Shown here piece by piece: positions 45,530-55,891 of a stretch of 64,000 nt of DNA. Both the position numbers and the translations under genes were made by a program. Where the stretch lies: assembly GCA_964016415.1 (NCBI GenBank), contig OZ024666.1, forward strand, positions 1,965,310 to 2,029,309. Reading direction: 5' to 3'. Position 1 is the stretch's first letter, and each line of letters starts with the position of its first letter. This DNA comes from Erwinia sp. (GTDB lineage Bacteria > Pseudomonadota > Gammaproteobacteria > Enterobacterales > Enterobacteriaceae). The notes under the pieces are model-generated. The model saw only the letters and a program-made list of their open reading frames with translations, did no database searches and had not been told where the DNA came from.

Positions 45530-46179
45530 TACTGCTGCTGTGTTCCTGATGTAGCGTTGTCTGGCACCCCGATAGTCACCTGTTGTGCGCTCTGCTGGTC
45601 AAACTGCAGTTGCTGTGAGTAAAGACGGCGCTGTAATTCATAATCCTGCATCAATGCATTAACGCGATGACGCTGCTCCTGAATCTTCTGCGGTGATGTA
45701 CCATTGTAGCCATCACCCGGCACGCCTAAACTGACAGGGGATGCTTGTCCCATAATAGGTAGCGTGTTGAACACCGGAGTATCACTCGCGCTATTACTAT
45801 TTTCAGGCTGATTATATTGCTGTACTCCGGCAATCACCGCCAGCGACACGCAGGCAGCCATACCGACTTGTGCAATTTGAGAACTCCATGGACGAATTTT
45901 TTGCCACAAGGAGAAACGCACATATTGTTCCGGCTTCGGTTGTGCTTCTATGATGAGGGTTTCAGTCCTGCCTGCAACCGAATCATTTTCTATCGCGGCG
46001 GCTACCCGAGCTGAAATATCGAGATCAATCAATGCCGGGAGATCACCACGTAAGGTGTCACGTATCAAATGATATCGCTGCCAATCCTGCTGCAAGGTGG
46101 TTTCTGTGGATAATGACTTAATCAAAGCACTATCCGTCATTTCACCATCCATAAAAGCGGAAAGTTGTTCTTTCTGCAT
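45529..46179 (-). CDS. rseA: Anti-sigma-E factor RseA
   Basis: Single-pass membrane anti-sigma factor that holds sigma-E until cleaved by DegS and RseP. The cytosolic sigma-binding domain (MQKEQLSAFMDGEMTD...) is at residues 1-70, the membrane helix at about 105-122 (VGMAACVSLAVIAGVQQY), and the periplasmic part contains PVSLGVPGDG, the region of DegS cleavage. The 216 residues match E. coli. Confidence 0.95.
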   Translation of the reverse strand: MQKEQLSAFMDGEMTDSALIKSLSTETTLQQDWQRYHLIRDTLRGDLPALIDLDISARVAAAIENDSVAGRTETLIIEAQPKPEQYVRFSLWQKIRPWSSQIAQVGMAACVSLAVIAGVQQYNQPENSNSASDTPVFNTLPIMGQASPVSLGVPGDGYNGTSPQKIQEQRHRVNALMQDYELQRRLYSQQLQFDQQSAQQVTIGVPDNATSGTQQQ

Positions 46180-46208
46180 GCCTCAGTACCCTTGGTAATG
46201 CCGCTACA

Positions 46209-46784
46209 TTAGCGTTGAAGAAGCGGTTGGATTTTATTATCAATAGCCTCACGAGCACGAAAGATACGTGATCGGACTGTCCCAACAGGACAATCCATGA
46301 TCGTGGCTATCTCTTCATAACTGAGTCCGTCAATTTCCCGTAATCTGATTGCCATACTCAAATCGTCGGGCAGGGACTCAATCGTACTGAAAACAATCTG
46401 TCTCAACTCGTCTGACAACATTAAATTTTCAGGGTTCGATATTTCTTTCAGTGTTCCGGCGTTTTCAAAATTTTCCGCATCAATTGCATCTACATCGCTG
46501 GTTGGAGGGCGTCGCCCCTGAGCAACGAGGTAATTTTTCGCCGTATTGACCGCAATACGATAGAGCCAGGTATAAAAGGCACTCTCGCCACGAAAAGAAT
46601 CCAGTGCACGATAGGCCTTGATAAATGACTCCTGTACAACATCAGGCACATCGCCCGAAGGCACGTAACGTGATACCAGACTGGCAACCTTGTGCTGATA
46701 ACGCAGCACAAGCAAATTAAACGATTTTTGATCGCCTTTCTGTATACGCTTGACAAGGACCTGATCCGTCAACTGCTCACTCAT
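46209..46784 (-). CDS. rpoE: RNA polymerase sigma-E factor
   Basis: ECF sigma factor for envelope stress. Region 2 (YQHKVASLVSRYVPSGDVPDVVQESFIKAYRALD) and region 4 (REIDGLSYEEIATIMDCPVG) are intact. I start it at the ATG at 46784 (MSEQLTDQVLVKRIQKGDQ), giving 191 residues as in E. coli; the frame from 46835 adds 17 non-conserved residues. First gene of rpoE-rseA-rseB-rseC. nadB, divergent from rpoE in E. coli, is not here. Confidence 0.97.
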   Translation of the reverse strand: MSEQLTDQVLVKRIQKGDQKSFNLLVLRYQHKVASLVSRYVPSGDVPDVVQESFIKAYRALDSFRGESAFYTWLYRIAVNTAKNYLVAQGRRPPTSDVDAIDAENFENAGTLKEISNPENLMLSDELRQIVFSTIESLPDDLSMAIRLREIDGLSYEEIATIMDCPVGTVRSRIFRAREAIDNKIQPLLQR

Positions 46785-46866
46785 CCGAGGTAATATCTCC
46801 CCAAATCTGTATCCACGCCACAACATACTCCCCACGGCAACGCAATGTCTCTGAGTAAGCGAATAA

Positions 46867-46894
46867 TAAGAGTCGTTGTCATGTAAAAAGTTCC
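46867..46894 (-). promoter_or_regulatory. Sigma-E dependent promoter of rpoE
   Basis: On the minus strand GGAACTT (46894-46888), a 16-nt spacer and TCTTA (46871-46867) match the sigma-E promoter pattern. It lies about 85 bp before the rpoE ATG and would give autoregulation, as in E. coli. Confidence 0.7.
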
Positions 46895-47243
46895 CTTACA
46901 GGTTGTAAAACTGTGACGAAAAGAAGCTATATTGATAATTCAGTCAGTCTCACTGTGCTGTATCTTCTAGCTTAAACCAGAATACCCGTCTGCGTGATAC
47001 CCCAGACTCATCCTTATCCACCGACACTTTTGTGTCGCCAATTTCCCCTATTTTCTGCATCGCAGAGTACATGATGATTTGCTCCAATGCACTTTAAAAT
47101 CCTGGCGCTACGGGAAAATACCGAACATTCTGAGTCACAGCATTTTCAGCACCACAATGAGAAGAAATTATTTTCAGGCGTTACCTGATGGGGAATAGAT
47201 CATACTCTAGCGTACCGCGTGTTATTGCCGAAATTTTACTCTG
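46895..47243. other. Gap where nadB would be
   Basis: About 350 bp between the rpoE promoter and the trmN6 stop contain no gene. In E. coli L-aspartate oxidase (nadB) is here. No fragment of it is recognisable. The cell may lack de novo quinolinate synthesis or carry nadB elsewhere. Confidence 0.55.
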
Positions 47244-47999
47244 CTAACAAGACAGATAGAAATCGCGTGTCAATTGGCGATAAGCTACAGAGTAATTATG
47301 CTCTGCATCACGAATGGTCATTGACTGATGACTACATTCCGTCTGATAACGACCCAGTGCCAGCATCACCCGGTTTACCGGACGCAAAACTGTATCAGAG
47401 ATATCCATTCGTTGTTTCAGATACCACCCCTGCGCGCAAGCCAGCGAGAGCAACGTTTCTGCTGCCATGAAAGGTAATATGACACAAAAAACCCCCTGTT
47501 TATCGAGTAGCTGTTCAGCACAATAGAGTAATGTCTGGTGATTGAGCGTCGTCGTATAGCGTGCGGTTGCTCTGGCTGACGTTGCGCACTCACTTCCTGA
47601 AGAGAAATAGGGCGGATTACTGACAATCAGCTGATATGTCTCTTTGCATTGAGTAACCCATTGTTGAATATCAGACTGAATAATGATGACTCTTTCTGAC
47701 CAGTGGGAATTAGCGACATTAGCGATCGCCTGATTTGCTGCATCCGCATCCAGTTCTACACCATCGACATGAACGTCGAAAACAGTTCGTTGTGCCAGCA
47801 TCAGGGCTATCAATCCACTGCCAGTTCCTATATCCAGAATGCGTTTGCTGTTAATCACCGGCGCCCAGGCCCCCAACAAGACACCATCAGTACCCACTTT
47901 CATTGCACACTTGTCATGTGCCACAAAAAATTTTTTAAACGTAAAACCATTGCGCGGGAGCGTTTTTCCTGCTTGAGACGTTTGATTTTCATGATGCAT
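47244..47999 (-). CDS. trmN: tRNA1(Val) (adenine-37-N6)-methyltransferase TrmN6
   Basis: SAM-dependent methyltransferase for A37 of tRNA1-Val. The Rossmann fold shows DIGTGSGLIALMLAQR (SAM site), ADAAN and the catalytic NPPYF motif of N6-adenine enzymes. The ATG at 47999 (MHHENQTSQAGKTLPRNGF) gives 251 residues (E. coli YfiC 245); the frame to 48173 adds a Trp-rich stretch and overlaps srmB. Divergent from srmB, as in E. coli. Confidence 0.93.
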   Translation of the reverse strand: MHHENQTSQAGKTLPRNGFTFKKFFVAHDKCAMKVGTDGVLLGAWAPVINSKRILDIGTGSGLIALMLAQRTVFDVHVDGVELDADAANQAIANVANSHWSERVIIIQSDIQQWVTQCKETYQLIVSNPPYFSSGSECATSARATARYTTTLNHQTLLYCAEQLLDKQGVFCVILPFMAAETLLSLACAQGWYLKQRMDISDTVLRPVNRVMLALGRYQTECSHQSMTIRDAEHNYSVAYRQLTRDFYLSC

Positions 48000-48148
48000 A
48001 GCAACAACCTGTGAAAAGCGGATAACCCATAAAAAGAATCCCCTAAGGATAACCTGATGCGATAATATGAAAAAACAGAAAAACGCGACAAAGAGATGAA
48101 GATTGTCAGCAATCTGTCTATAATCGGCGCCCCATACTGAGGTAGACC

Positions 48149-49474
48149 ATGACTGTAACCACATTCTCCGCACTCGAACTTGACGATAGCTTACTGGACG
48201 CTTTGCAGGAAAAAGGATTTCAACGTCCTACTGCCATCCAGTCTGCCGCCATCCCTGCCGCCCTGGAGGGACGCGATGTTCTCGGTTCTGCTCCTACAGG
48301 CACCGGTAAAACTGCAGCCTATCTGTTACCTGCACTTCAGCATTTGCTCGATTTCCCAAGAAAACGCTCGGGCCCACCGCGAATTCTTATCCTGACTCCC
48401 ACACGTGAGCTGGCAATGCAGGTGGCTGATCAGGCGCGCGAACTTGCGCGGCATACGCATCTTGATATTGCCACTATCACTGGAGGCGTGGCGTATATGA
48501 ACCATGCAGAGATCTTTAGTGAGAATCAGGATATTGTGGTTGCGACTACTGGCCGCCTGTTGCAATACATAAAAGAAGAAAATTTCGATTGCCGTGCCGT
48601 AGAAACCCTGATCCTCGATGAAGCGGATCGCATGCTCGACATGGGCTTTGCTCAGGATATCGAAACCATTGCGGCTGAAACTCGCTGGCGTAAACAGACC
48701 TTGCTTTTCTCAGCCACGCTGGAGGGGGGGGCTATCCGTGATTTCTCTCAGCGCCTGCTAAATGATCCGATTGAGATAGAAGCTGATCCGGCTCGTCGTG
48801 AACGTAAGAAAATTTTGCAGTGGTACTACCGTGCTGATGATTTAAAACATAAAACTGCCCTGCTGGTTCATTTATTACAGCAAGCGGAAGTCACACGCTC
48901 CGTTGTCTTTGTGCGCAAACGTGAACGCGTTCACGAACTTTGTGGCTGGCTTAGAGAAGCAGGTATTGCGAACAGTTATCTTGAAGGAGAACTAGAGCAA
49001 TACAAGCGTAATGAAGCTATCAAACGCGTTGTCGATGGCCGTGTAAACGTGTTGGTGGCAACCGATGTTGCTGCCCGTGGCATTGATATCGATGATGTCA
49101 GTCATGTTTTTAACTTTGACCTGCCAAGAACAGCTGACACTTATCTTCATCGCATCGGCAGAACAGGCCGCGCCGGCAAAAAAGGGACTGCTATTTCTCT
49201 GGTTGAGGCTCATGACCACCCGCTACTTAGCAAAATCAGTCGGTATATCAACTCACCGTTAAAAGCCCGTACAATTGATGAGCTACGTCCTGTTACTCGC
49301 CCCCCCAGTGAGAAACTGGCTGGAAAACCTTCGAAAAAAGTGCTGGCGAAACGCAAAGAGAAAAAAGAACGTGAAGAAGAAAAACCACGGGTGAAAAAAC
49401 GCCATCGCGGTACTAAAAATATCGGTAAACGTCGTAAGCCAAGCGCAACCAGCACTCGCAGCGAAACTGAATAA
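48149..49474 (+). CDS. srmB: ATP-dependent RNA helicase SrmB
   Basis: DEAD-box helicase active in early 50S assembly. All helicase motifs are visible: Q motif GFQRPTAIQ, APTGTGKT (I), PTRELAMQ (Ia), DEAD in LILDEADRML (II), SAT (III), and ATDVAARGIDI and HRIGRTGRAG (V and VI). A basic C-terminal tail rich in Lys/Arg follows. The 441 residues match E. coli (444). A strong terminator follows. Confidence 0.96.
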   Translation: MTVTTFSALELDDSLLDALQEKGFQRPTAIQSAAIPAALEGRDVLGSAPTGTGKTAAYLLPALQHLLDFPRKRSGPPRILILTPTRELAMQVADQARELARHTHLDIATITGGVAYMNHAEIFSENQDIVVATTGRLLQYIKEENFDCRAVETLILDEADRMLDMGFAQDIETIAAETRWRKQTLLFSATLEGGAIRDFSQRLLNDPIEIEADPARRERKKILQWYYRADDLKHKTALLVHLLQQAEVTRSVVFVRKRERVHELCGWLREAGIANSYLEGELEQYKRNEAIKRVVDGRVNVLVATDVAARGIDIDDVSHVFNFDLPRTADTYLHRIGRTGRAGKKGTAISLVEAHDHPLLSKISRYINSPLKARTIDELRPVTRPPSEKLAGKPSKKVLAKRKEKKEREEEKPRVKKRHRGTKNIGKRRKPSATSTRSETE

Positions 49475-49490
49475 TTTGCTGAGCAAAAGT

Positions 49491-49517
49491 AAAACGCCTC
49501 CTTCGGAGGCGTTTTTT
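49491..49517 (+). terminator. Rho-independent terminator of srmB
   Basis: AACGCCTCC-TTC-GGAGGCGTT followed by TTTTT, 17 bp past the srmB stop. The A-run on the other side may also serve grcA on the minus strand. Confidence 0.9.
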
Positions 49518-49618
49518 GATTCTCTTAATAAGCAATAGTAACCACTGACCTTCTCATCATTCCCTGAACATACTATCGCTCAAAAAGTTATCCGTAACGA
49601 CTATATCTGACCGTCTGC

Positions 49619-50002
49619 TTACAGGCTTTCTGTAAATGTACGGGCGATAACATCACGCCGCTGTTCGGGTGTCAGAGAGTTAAAGCGCACCGCATAGCCA
49701 GAAACACGGATGGTTAATTGCGGATATTTTTCCGGATGCTTCACTGCATCTTCCAGCGTCTCGCGACGCAGTACATTGACATTCAAATGCTGACCACCTT
49801 CAACCCGGACTTGTGGTTTCACTTCCAGTGGCACTTCGCGGTATTCGATATCGCCCAGATCGCTGACAGCCACGACCTGATCTTCACTGTAACCCGCTTT
49901 AGCACAGACACAACGCGCTTCACCCTTATCTTCATCCAGCAGCCAGAATGAGTTAAGTAGTGTGTTGTTGTTAGCTTTAGTAATTTGAATTCCGGTAATC
50001 AT
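49619..50002 (-). CDS. grcA: Autonomous glycyl radical cofactor GrcA
   Basis: Small glycyl-radical protein that replaces the damaged C-terminal part of pyruvate formate-lyase. The radical Gly is in RVSGYAVRF. The ATG at 50002 ([13 protein letters not shown]) gives 127 residues, equal to E. coli. The second half is nearly identical to E. coli GrcA. Two FNR boxes lie upstream at the E. coli spacing. Confidence 0.97.
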   Translation of the reverse strand: MITGIQITKANNNTLLNSFWLLDEDKGEARCVCAKAGYSEDQVVAVSDLGDIEYREVPLEVKPQVRVEGGQHLNVNVLRRETLEDAVKHPEKYPQLTIRVSGYAVRFNSLTPEQRRDVIARTFTESL

Positions 50003-50105
50003 GTTTGCCTCCCAGGCCATTTGTTGCGGCCGAATACCGCATAGGGTTCATGAATCAATCACACATAGATTGCTGTTTATATAACAGCCTGTGGGTAAAC
50101 AAATA

Positions 50106-50172
50106 TTGATTTCGGTCAATAAATAGCGTCAGTCCAAAATAGAGCAATAAACAACATCATGATTCGTATCAA
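50106..50172 (-). promoter_or_regulatory. Two FNR boxes upstream of grcA, 53 bp apart
   Basis: TTGAT-TTCG-GTCAA (50106-50119) and ATGAT-TCGT-ATCAA (50159-50172) each have one mismatch to TTGAT-N4-ATCAA. Their centres are 53 bp apart, the same spacing as the two FNR sites at -40.5 and -93.5 of E. coli yfiD (grcA). Anaerobic induction is therefore expected. Confidence 0.8.
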
Positions 50173-50283
50173 AATTTGCTAAAAATAAAATTCATTTTAT
50201 TTTAAAAAAATCAAATATTTTTTAAGTTCACCCTCCCCGCAATCCGCGTTAAGCTGTTCTCAAAAAATACAAGGAGAATACGG

Positions 50284-50955
50284 ATGGTCAAGAGCATGAC
50301 CTGGCATGATGTGCTGGCCGAAGAGAAACAAAAACCCTACTTTATTGAAACACTCGCAGCAGTAGCCAGAGAGCGCGCCTCAGGCAAAAAGATCTATCCT
50401 GAGCAAAAGGCGGTATTCAATGCATTTCGTTTAACTGAACTCGGCGATATAAAAGTCGTTATCCTTGGTCAGGATCCTTATCATGGCGCGGGTCAGGCTC
50501 ACGGACTGGCATTTTCGGTTCAGCCAGGGATCGCCATTCCCCCCTCTCTGATGAATATTTATAAAGAGCTTGCCAGTGAGTTCCCTGACTTTACCAAACC
50601 GGCACACGGCTTTTTAGAAAGCTGGGCAAAACAAGGCGTATTGCTGCTCAATACCGTACTCACCGTTGAAGCGGGAAAAGCGCACTCACATGCAAAATAT
50701 GGCTGGGAAACCTTCACTGATACCGTTATCGCAGCAATTAATCAGTATCGCGAAAACGTTGTATTCATGCTTTGGGGTGCGCATGCGCAGAAAAAAGGGA
50801 AAATCATAGACAGGCAACGTCATTATGTCCTGCAGGCTCCCCACCCTTCTCCACTTTCAGCACATCGGGGTTTTCTCGGATGTGGCCACTTCTCAGAAGC
50901 TAACCGCTGGCTGGAGCAACATGGTGAGCGGGCAATCAACTGGTCACCAGAATAG
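50284..50955 (+). CDS. ung: Uracil-DNA glycosylase
   Basis: Removes uracil from DNA. The catalytic loop [13 protein letters not shown] supplies the Asp, and the minor-groove loop [12 protein letters not shown] supplies the His. The 223 residues match E. coli (229). AAGGAGAA lies 6-7 bp before the ATG at 50284. It faces grpE tail-to-tail across a perfect palindrome; in E. coli these two genes are far apart. Confidence 0.97.
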   Translation: MVKSMTWHDVLAEEKQKPYFIETLAAVARERASGKKIYPEQKAVFNAFRLTELGDIKVVILGQDPYHGAGQAHGLAFSVQPGIAIPPSLMNIYKELASEFPDFTKPAHGFLESWAKQGVLLLNTVLTVEAGKAHSHAKYGWETFTDTVIAAINQYRENVVFMLWGAHAQKKGKIIDRQRHYVLQAPHPSPLSAHRGFLGCGHFSEANRWLEQHGERAINWSPE

Positions 50956-50961
50956 GAAATT

Positions 50962-50995
50962 GACACTAAAAGCACCTTAAGGTGCTTTTAGTGTC
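50962..50995. terminator. Perfect 34-bp palindromic bidirectional terminator
   Basis: GACACTAAAAGCACCTT (50962-50978) is exactly repeated in inverse at 50979-50995, with no loop sequence between the arms. It serves the convergent ung and grpE genes. It marks a gene-order junction relative to E. coli. Confidence 0.8.
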
Positions 50996-51020
50996 GCGAT
51001 GCGCCTCAAATCAAACCAGG

Positions 51021-51599
51021 TTACCCTTTGGCTTTTGAAACAGCCACCATCGCCGGACGCAGCAATCGGCCATTCAATGTGTACCCAGGTTGCATAACCA
51101 TCAACACATGATTGGGATCCATCGCGTCAGACTCCATCATTGACATTGCCTGATGCACTTCGGGATTGAATGCAACATTAATTTCGTTCACCACTTCCAC
51201 ACCAAATTTGCGTACTGCATCCAGCAACGATTTAAGTGTCAGCTCTAACCCCTCGATAGTGGCATGTAATTGAGGATTATTACGATCTGTCACTTCCAAA
51301 GCGCGCTCGAGGCTGTCAATTACTGGCAGTAATTCGTTAGTGAACTTCTCAAGAGCAAATTTGTGCGCTTTTTCAATATCTGACTCAGTACGTCGACGAA
51401 TATTTTCAATCTCAGCCTGAGCTCGCAATTGTGCTTCACGTACTCCCCCCTGAGCAACCGCAAGCTGAGCTTCCAGCTCTGAAATACGCAGCTCGCGCTC
51501 ATCAGTGCCTGACGCCTCCGGGCTATTTTCTGCCGCAGCGTTAACCTCACGTTCACCAGAGAGAGGTTCGTTTGGTGTATCCTGTTTGTTACCAGTCAT
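51021..51599 (-). CDS. grpE: Nucleotide exchange factor GrpE
   Basis: Co-chaperone that releases ADP from DnaK. Long N-terminal helix (about residues 35-105), four-helix bundle and C-terminal beta domain ([11 protein letters not shown]...[14 protein letters not shown]) are present. The 192 residues match the family (E. coli 197). Divergent from nadK across 120 bp, which should include its heat-shock promoter; I could not define one confidently. Confidence 0.96.
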   Translation of the reverse strand: MTGNKQDTPNEPLSGEREVNAAAENSPEASGTDERELRISELEAQLAVAQGGVREAQLRAQAEIENIRRRTESDIEKAHKFALEKFTNELLPVIDSLERALEVTDRNNPQLHATIEGLELTLKSLLDAVRKFGVEVVNEINVAFNPEVHQAMSMMESDAMDPNHVLMVMQPGYTLNGRLLRPAMVAVSKAKG

Positions 51600-51719
51600 A
51601 AAATTCTCCGCTTTTTTGCACGTTCATCTCGCTGTTTCGCTTATTATGGGGATGATAATCACAGTTTCAAGTCACGCTTTAGCAACACAAGGACATTTAC
51701 CACAGAAGAAGGTAACAGC

Positions 51720-52598
51720 ATGATTCACCAGTTTACATCTATCGGTATTGCCGGGCTGCCTCGCCATCCCGGAGCACTCCCTACACACCGCATGCTTTGT
51801 CATTGGTTACTGGCTGAAGGATATCAGGTGATTCTTGAACAACAAATTGCGCAAGCACTGCAGATGGATAACATTCCTACCGGCACGCTGGCAGAAATTG
51901 GCCGGCTAGCTGACCTCGCTATCGTCGTGGGTGGTGATGGTAATATGCTCGGCGCTGCGAGAGTTCTTTCACGCTATGACATCAAAGTCATTGGCATTAA
52001 CCGGGGAAATCTTGGCTTTCTGACTGATCTCGACCCTGACACCGCCCGGGAACAGCTTACTGATGTCATGCAGGGAAACTATACCTATGAAGAGCGATTT
52101 CTGCTGGAGGCTGAAGTAGGCTGTGCTGACTACCCGGCCCGTAAAAGCAGTGCCGTTAATGAAGTAGTACTACATCCAGGCAAAATTGCGCATATGATAG
52201 AGTTTGAAGTCTATATTGATGACAGTTTTGCTTTCTCACAGCGCAGTGATGGTTTGATTATCTCCACCCCGACGGGCTCAACTGCCTACTCACTCTCAGC
52301 GGGAGGTCCAATCCTCACCCCAACCCTTGATGCCATCGCTATCGTCCCTATGTTTCCGCATACTTTATCGGCAAGACCCCTTGTTATCAGCAGTGACAGT
52401 ACTATTCGTCTGCGTTTCTCTGACAGACGCAGCGATTTGGAAATCAGCTGTGACAGTCAGATTGCTCTGCCGATTCAGGAAGGTGAGGAAGTGATTATCC
52501 GCCGAAGCAGTGATCACCTTAAGCTCATTCATCCTAAAGAAAATAATTATTTCAGTACGTTAAGCAGTAAGCTTGGTTGGTCACAGAAACTGTTTTAA
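51720..52598 (+). CDS. nadK: NAD kinase
   Basis: Phosphorylates NAD to NADP. The [11 protein letters not shown] motif (about residue 72) and the second conserved block [21 protein letters not shown] are present. The 292 residues match E. coli exactly. recN follows after 73 bp containing LexA boxes. Confidence 0.97.
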   Translation: MIHQFTSIGIAGLPRHPGALPTHRMLCHWLLAEGYQVILEQQIAQALQMDNIPTGTLAEIGRLADLAIVVGGDGNMLGAARVLSRYDIKVIGINRGNLGFLTDLDPDTAREQLTDVMQGNYTYEERFLLEAEVGCADYPARKSSAVNEVVLHPGKIAHMIEFEVYIDDSFAFSQRSDGLIISTPTGSTAYSLSAGGPILTPTLDAIAIVPMFPHTLSARPLVISSDSTIRLRFSDRRSDLEISCDSQIALPIQEGEEVIIRRSSDHLKLIHPKENNYFSTLSSKLGWSQKLF

Positions 52599-52606
52599 CA
52601 CCACTT

Positions 52607-52648
52607 TACTGGTTAAAAAAACAGTATATACTGTATATAGATCTAGTG
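52607..52648 (+). promoter_or_regulatory. Tandem LexA (SOS) boxes of recN
   Basis: TACTGGTTAAAAAAACAGTA (52607-52626) matches the 20-bp LexA consensus with CTGG for CTGT. A second, half-strong box starts with TACTGTATATA at 52629-52648. RecN in E. coli also has more than one LexA box and is strongly SOS-induced. Confidence 0.8.
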
Positions 52649-52671
52649 GTTTTTTATACAGGATATTAACC

Positions 52672-54333
52672 ATGCTGGCACAACTCACTGTAGCTAACTT
52701 CGCCATCGTTCACGAACTTGAGATCGATTTCCACTCCGGAATGACAGCCATCACAGGTGAAACCGGGGCTGGTAAATCCATTGCCATTGATGCTCTGGGC
52801 CTCTGCCTCGGCGGGCGTGCAGACGCAGAGATGGTGAGAAAAGGTGCCAGCCGGGCCGATATCTGTGCACGATTTTCCCTGAAAGATACTCCCGCGGCAG
52901 CACGCTGGCTGCAGGCCAATGAGCTGGATGACGGTCATGAGTGCCTGCTACGCAGAGTCATCCGTGGTGACGGACGCTCACGGGGCTTCATCAATGGAAC
53001 GGCTGTGCCGCTCTCTCAGCTACGTGAACTAGGCCAGCACCTTATCCAGATTCACGGCCAGCATGCGCATCAACTGCTCTTAAAACCCGAACATCAGAAG
53101 ACGCTACTTGATGCTTATATCGGTGAGACTTCTCTGGTGAAAAACATGGCGGAAAGTCATTATCAGTGGCACCAAAGCTGCAGAGCACTGGCTCAGCATC
53201 AACAACGTGCCGCGGAGCGTCAGTCGCGAAGCGAATTACTGCACTACCAACTCAAAGAGCTTGATGAGTTCGCGCCAGTTAGTGGTGAATTCGAAAGAAT
53301 TGACGAGGAGTACAAACGCCTCGCCCATCATGGTCAGCTTCTCTCAACCGGCCAACAAGCCCTGAACAGCCTGACTGATGGCGATGAACAAACACTACAG
53401 GCACAACTTTACACTGTGCAGCAGTGGATCAGTGAAATGAGCGTAATGGACAACACGCTTAATAGTGTGCGTACACTTCTGGAGGAGGCGGCCATTCAAA
53501 TCAGTGAAGCCGGAGATGAACTGCGTCATTATTGTGAACGCCTGGAACTCGACCCTAATCATTTACATGAACTCGAACAGCGTCTGAGTCGCCAGATTTC
53601 ACTGGCGCGAAAACATCGTGTGGCACCTGAAGCCCTTCCCAATCTGTATCAGCAGTTACTTGCTGAGAAAGGTCAGATTGATCAGCAGGAAAGCGACCAG
53701 GAAGCTCTGGTCCATGCTGTAGCAACTCATCATCAGCAGGCTTTGGCCTGTGCCCAAGCCCTGCACACTATACGCAGTAACGCCGCTGAAGAGCTGTCAC
53801 AACTCATCACTACCAGTATTCAGTCGCTCTCAATGCCACACGGAAAACTGGAAATTAAGCTGCAATATGATCCTGATGTACTGACCGCTGAAGGGGCAGA
53901 TAAAGTTGATTTTCGTGTTACAACCAACCCTGGTCAGCCCTTACAATCGTTAGTGAAAGTAGCATCCGGTGGTGAGCTTTCTCGTATTGCGCTCGCAATT
54001 CAGGTAATTACTGCACAAAAAATGGCAACCCCTGCGTTAATATTCGATGAAGTTGATGTCGGAATCAGTGGTCCTACAGCGGCAACCGTGGGTCGTATGC
54101 TGCGTCAACTTGGCGAATCGACGCAGGTTATGTGTGTGACCCACCTGCCGCAAGTTGCCGGATGTGGACACCAGCACTTTTATGTCAGTAAAGAGACAGA
54201 TGGTGAAATGACTGAAACCCATATGCGGCAGCTGGACAAACCCGCACGACTTCAGGAGCTGGCTCGTTTACTGGGAGGCAGTGAAGTCACACGTAACACG
54301 CTGGCAAATGCTAAAGAGTTACTTGCCGCCTGA
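52672..54333 (+). CDS. recN: DNA repair protein RecN
   Basis: SMC-like ATPase for double-strand break repair. Walker [17 protein letters not shown] (about residue 28), coiled-coil arms at about 150-400, ABC signature [19 protein letters not shown] and Walker [14 protein letters not shown] are present. The ATG at 52672 ([19 protein letters not shown]) gives 553 residues, equal to E. coli; the longer frame crosses the LexA boxes and is rejected. Confidence 0.97.
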   Translation: MLAQLTVANFAIVHELEIDFHSGMTAITGETGAGKSIAIDALGLCLGGRADAEMVRKGASRADICARFSLKDTPAAARWLQANELDDGHECLLRRVIRGDGRSRGFINGTAVPLSQLRELGQHLIQIHGQHAHQLLLKPEHQKTLLDAYIGETSLVKNMAESHYQWHQSCRALAQHQQRAAERQSRSELLHYQLKELDEFAPVSGEFERIDEEYKRLAHHGQLLSTGQQALNSLTDGDEQTLQAQLYTVQQWISEMSVMDNTLNSVRTLLEEAAIQISEAGDELRHYCERLELDPNHLHELEQRLSRQISLARKHRVAPEALPNLYQQLLAEKGQIDQQESDQEALVHAVATHHQQALACAQALHTIRSNAAEELSQLITTSIQSLSMPHGKLEIKLQYDPDVLTAEGADKVDFRVTTNPGQPLQSLVKVASGGELSRIALAIQVITAQKMATPALIFDEVDVGISGPTAATVGRMLRQLGESTQVMCVTHLPQVAGCGHQHFYVSKETDGEMTETHMRQLDKPARLQELARLLGGSEVTRNTLANAKELLAA

Positions 54334-54618
54334 TAACATCATCCCGTTACTGCCCTGATAAGCGAAGGATTAACGGGAGATAAGGTTTATGCTCATCATC
54401 GCGCGACTATCGTGATAAACTTCACCCACAAGGTGCTAATGTGATGTTGTATCATACACCGGCAATGATGGTTACCATCCGCCTGATACCAGACAACGTG
54501 ACAAAAAAGAAACGGTATTATATTCTCTTTTGCGACACTTCATCAGGCTGGGTGTCAGAGAGGAAAATAAACTAGCCAGAACACCAAGGTGTTGGCCCGA
54601 AAAGGAATAAAGATACTT

Positions 54619-54960
54619 ATGCGCTGTAAAATGCTGACTGCCTGTGCGGCAGTTATACTGATGATGTCTGCGGGATGCTCAACGCTGGAGCGTGTGGTTT
54701 ACCGCCCGGATATTAACCAGGGCAACTACCTGGTCGCTAACGATGTGTCGAAAATTCATACCGGCATGACACAACAGCAGGTTGCATATACACTTGGCAC
54801 GCCTATGATGAAAGATCCTTTCGGTAGCAATATCTGGTTTTATGTCTTCAGACAGGAACCAGGTCACGAGTCCGTGAAGCAACAGACATTGACGCTCACC
54901 TTCTCCAATGCAGGCATCCTGACCTCAATCGATAATAAACCTGCCCTGAATAATGGCTAG
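54619..54960 (+). CDS. bamE: Outer-membrane assembly lipoprotein BamE
   Basis: Small BAM-complex lipoprotein. The ATG at 54619 opens [20 protein letters not shown], a signal with lipobox SAGC. The mature protein has the conserved [25 protein letters not shown] and [11 protein letters not shown]. The 113 residues match E. coli. It follows recN by 285 bp and is convergent with ratB. Confidence 0.96.
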   Translation: MRCKMLTACAAVILMMSAGCSTLERVVYRPDINQGNYLVANDVSKIHTGMTQQQVAYTLGTPMMKDPFGSNIWFYVFRQEPGHESVKQQTLTLTFSNAGILTSIDNKPALNNG

Positions 54961-55017
54961 TGCTGTTTTCGGCTTGAGCCGTGAAGAAAATGAGTAATAC
55001 ACAGTAATAAGACGCGA

Positions 55018-55308
55018 CTAAGGCGTCTTATTTTTTTCCGCCCGCTGGCGACGTAGTTCTTTAGGATCAGCGAGTAGCGGCCGGTAAATTTCTACACGGT
55101 CACCAGGTTGCAATGTGTCATTCAGTTTCGCCGGACGACTGAAGATACCTACTTTATTTTTACCCTGTAAATCGATATCCTGGCGGATAGCCAGAAGGCC
55201 TGATGCCTGAATAGCATCATTTACACTAGCCCCTTCCTGCACTTCGACTGTGAGCAAATATTGCTTATCTGGTAATGCATAAGCGACTTCAACCATCATC
55301 TCAGGCAC
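55018..55308 (-). CDS. ratB: RnfH/RatB family ubiquitin-fold protein
   Basis: A 96-residue beta-grasp protein with [21 protein letters not shown] and [24 protein letters not shown]. coli RatB (RnfH, YfjF) matches in sequence and position; its role is not established. I prefer the GTG at 55308 ([12 protein letters not shown]), which aligns with the E. coli start and overlaps the ratA 3' end by 8 bp. The ATG pair at 55299/55296 is an alternative. Confidence 0.9.
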   Translation of the reverse strand: MPEMMVEVAYALPDKQYLLTVEVQEGASVNDAIQASGLLAIRQDIDLQGKNKVGIFSRPAKLNDTLQPGDRVEIYRPLLADPKELRRQRAEKNKTP

Positions 55309-55735
55309 GATAGACCTCTTTTGCTCGCTGGATGAAAGCCTGGACCATGCTGTTCGCCAGCTCTTTAAATATACGTCCAAATGCCATTGCCACCAGCATA
55401 TTGGTAAACTCAAAATCGAGAGTTAACTCAACCTTACAGGCTGTATCACTCAACGGAGTGAAAACCCATCCACCTGAAAGCTTCCTGAAGGGGCCATCCA
55501 CCAGTTGCATCTGAATACGCTGGTTTTCGGTCAGGGTATTGCGGGTAACGAAAGTTTTGCTGATACCCGCTTTTGAGACATCAACAGCAGCAGTCATTTG
55601 ATGCTGAGCGACTTCAAGCACTCTGCTACCAGTACAACCCGGTAAAAATTGCGGATAAGCACCCACATCATTGACCAGACGAAACATCTGCCCGGCACTG
55701 AAAGGCACCAGCGCAGAACGACTAATCTGAGACAT
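55301..55735 (-). CDS. ratA: RatA, START-domain ribosome association toxin
   Basis: START/coenzyme Q-binding-fold protein. E. coli RatA was described as binding 50S subunits and blocking association; homologues (Coq10) bind ubiquinone, so the primary role is debated. The 144 residues show [34 protein letters not shown] and the C-terminal helix. Divergent from smpB across 156 bp, as in E. coli. Confidence 0.93.
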   Translation of the reverse strand: MSQISRSALVPFSAGQMFRLVNDVGAYPQFLPGCTGSRVLEVAQHQMTAAVDVSKAGISKTFVTRNTLTENQRIQMQLVDGPFRKLSGGWVFTPLSDTACKVELTLDFEFTNMLVAMAFGRIFKELANSMVQAFIQRAKEVYRA

Positions 55736-55891
55736 AACAGTTCCTGTAAATCATGGATATCTAATACTAGCACTGCAGGGCAACAAACAAAATTACTGTT
55801 GCTACAGCTTCTGTTAGAATAGCCTATTTCCCTGCGTAATATGTTACTGGGGATGCCATTCCCTTTTGCATCATGTAAACTGAGCGCCATT

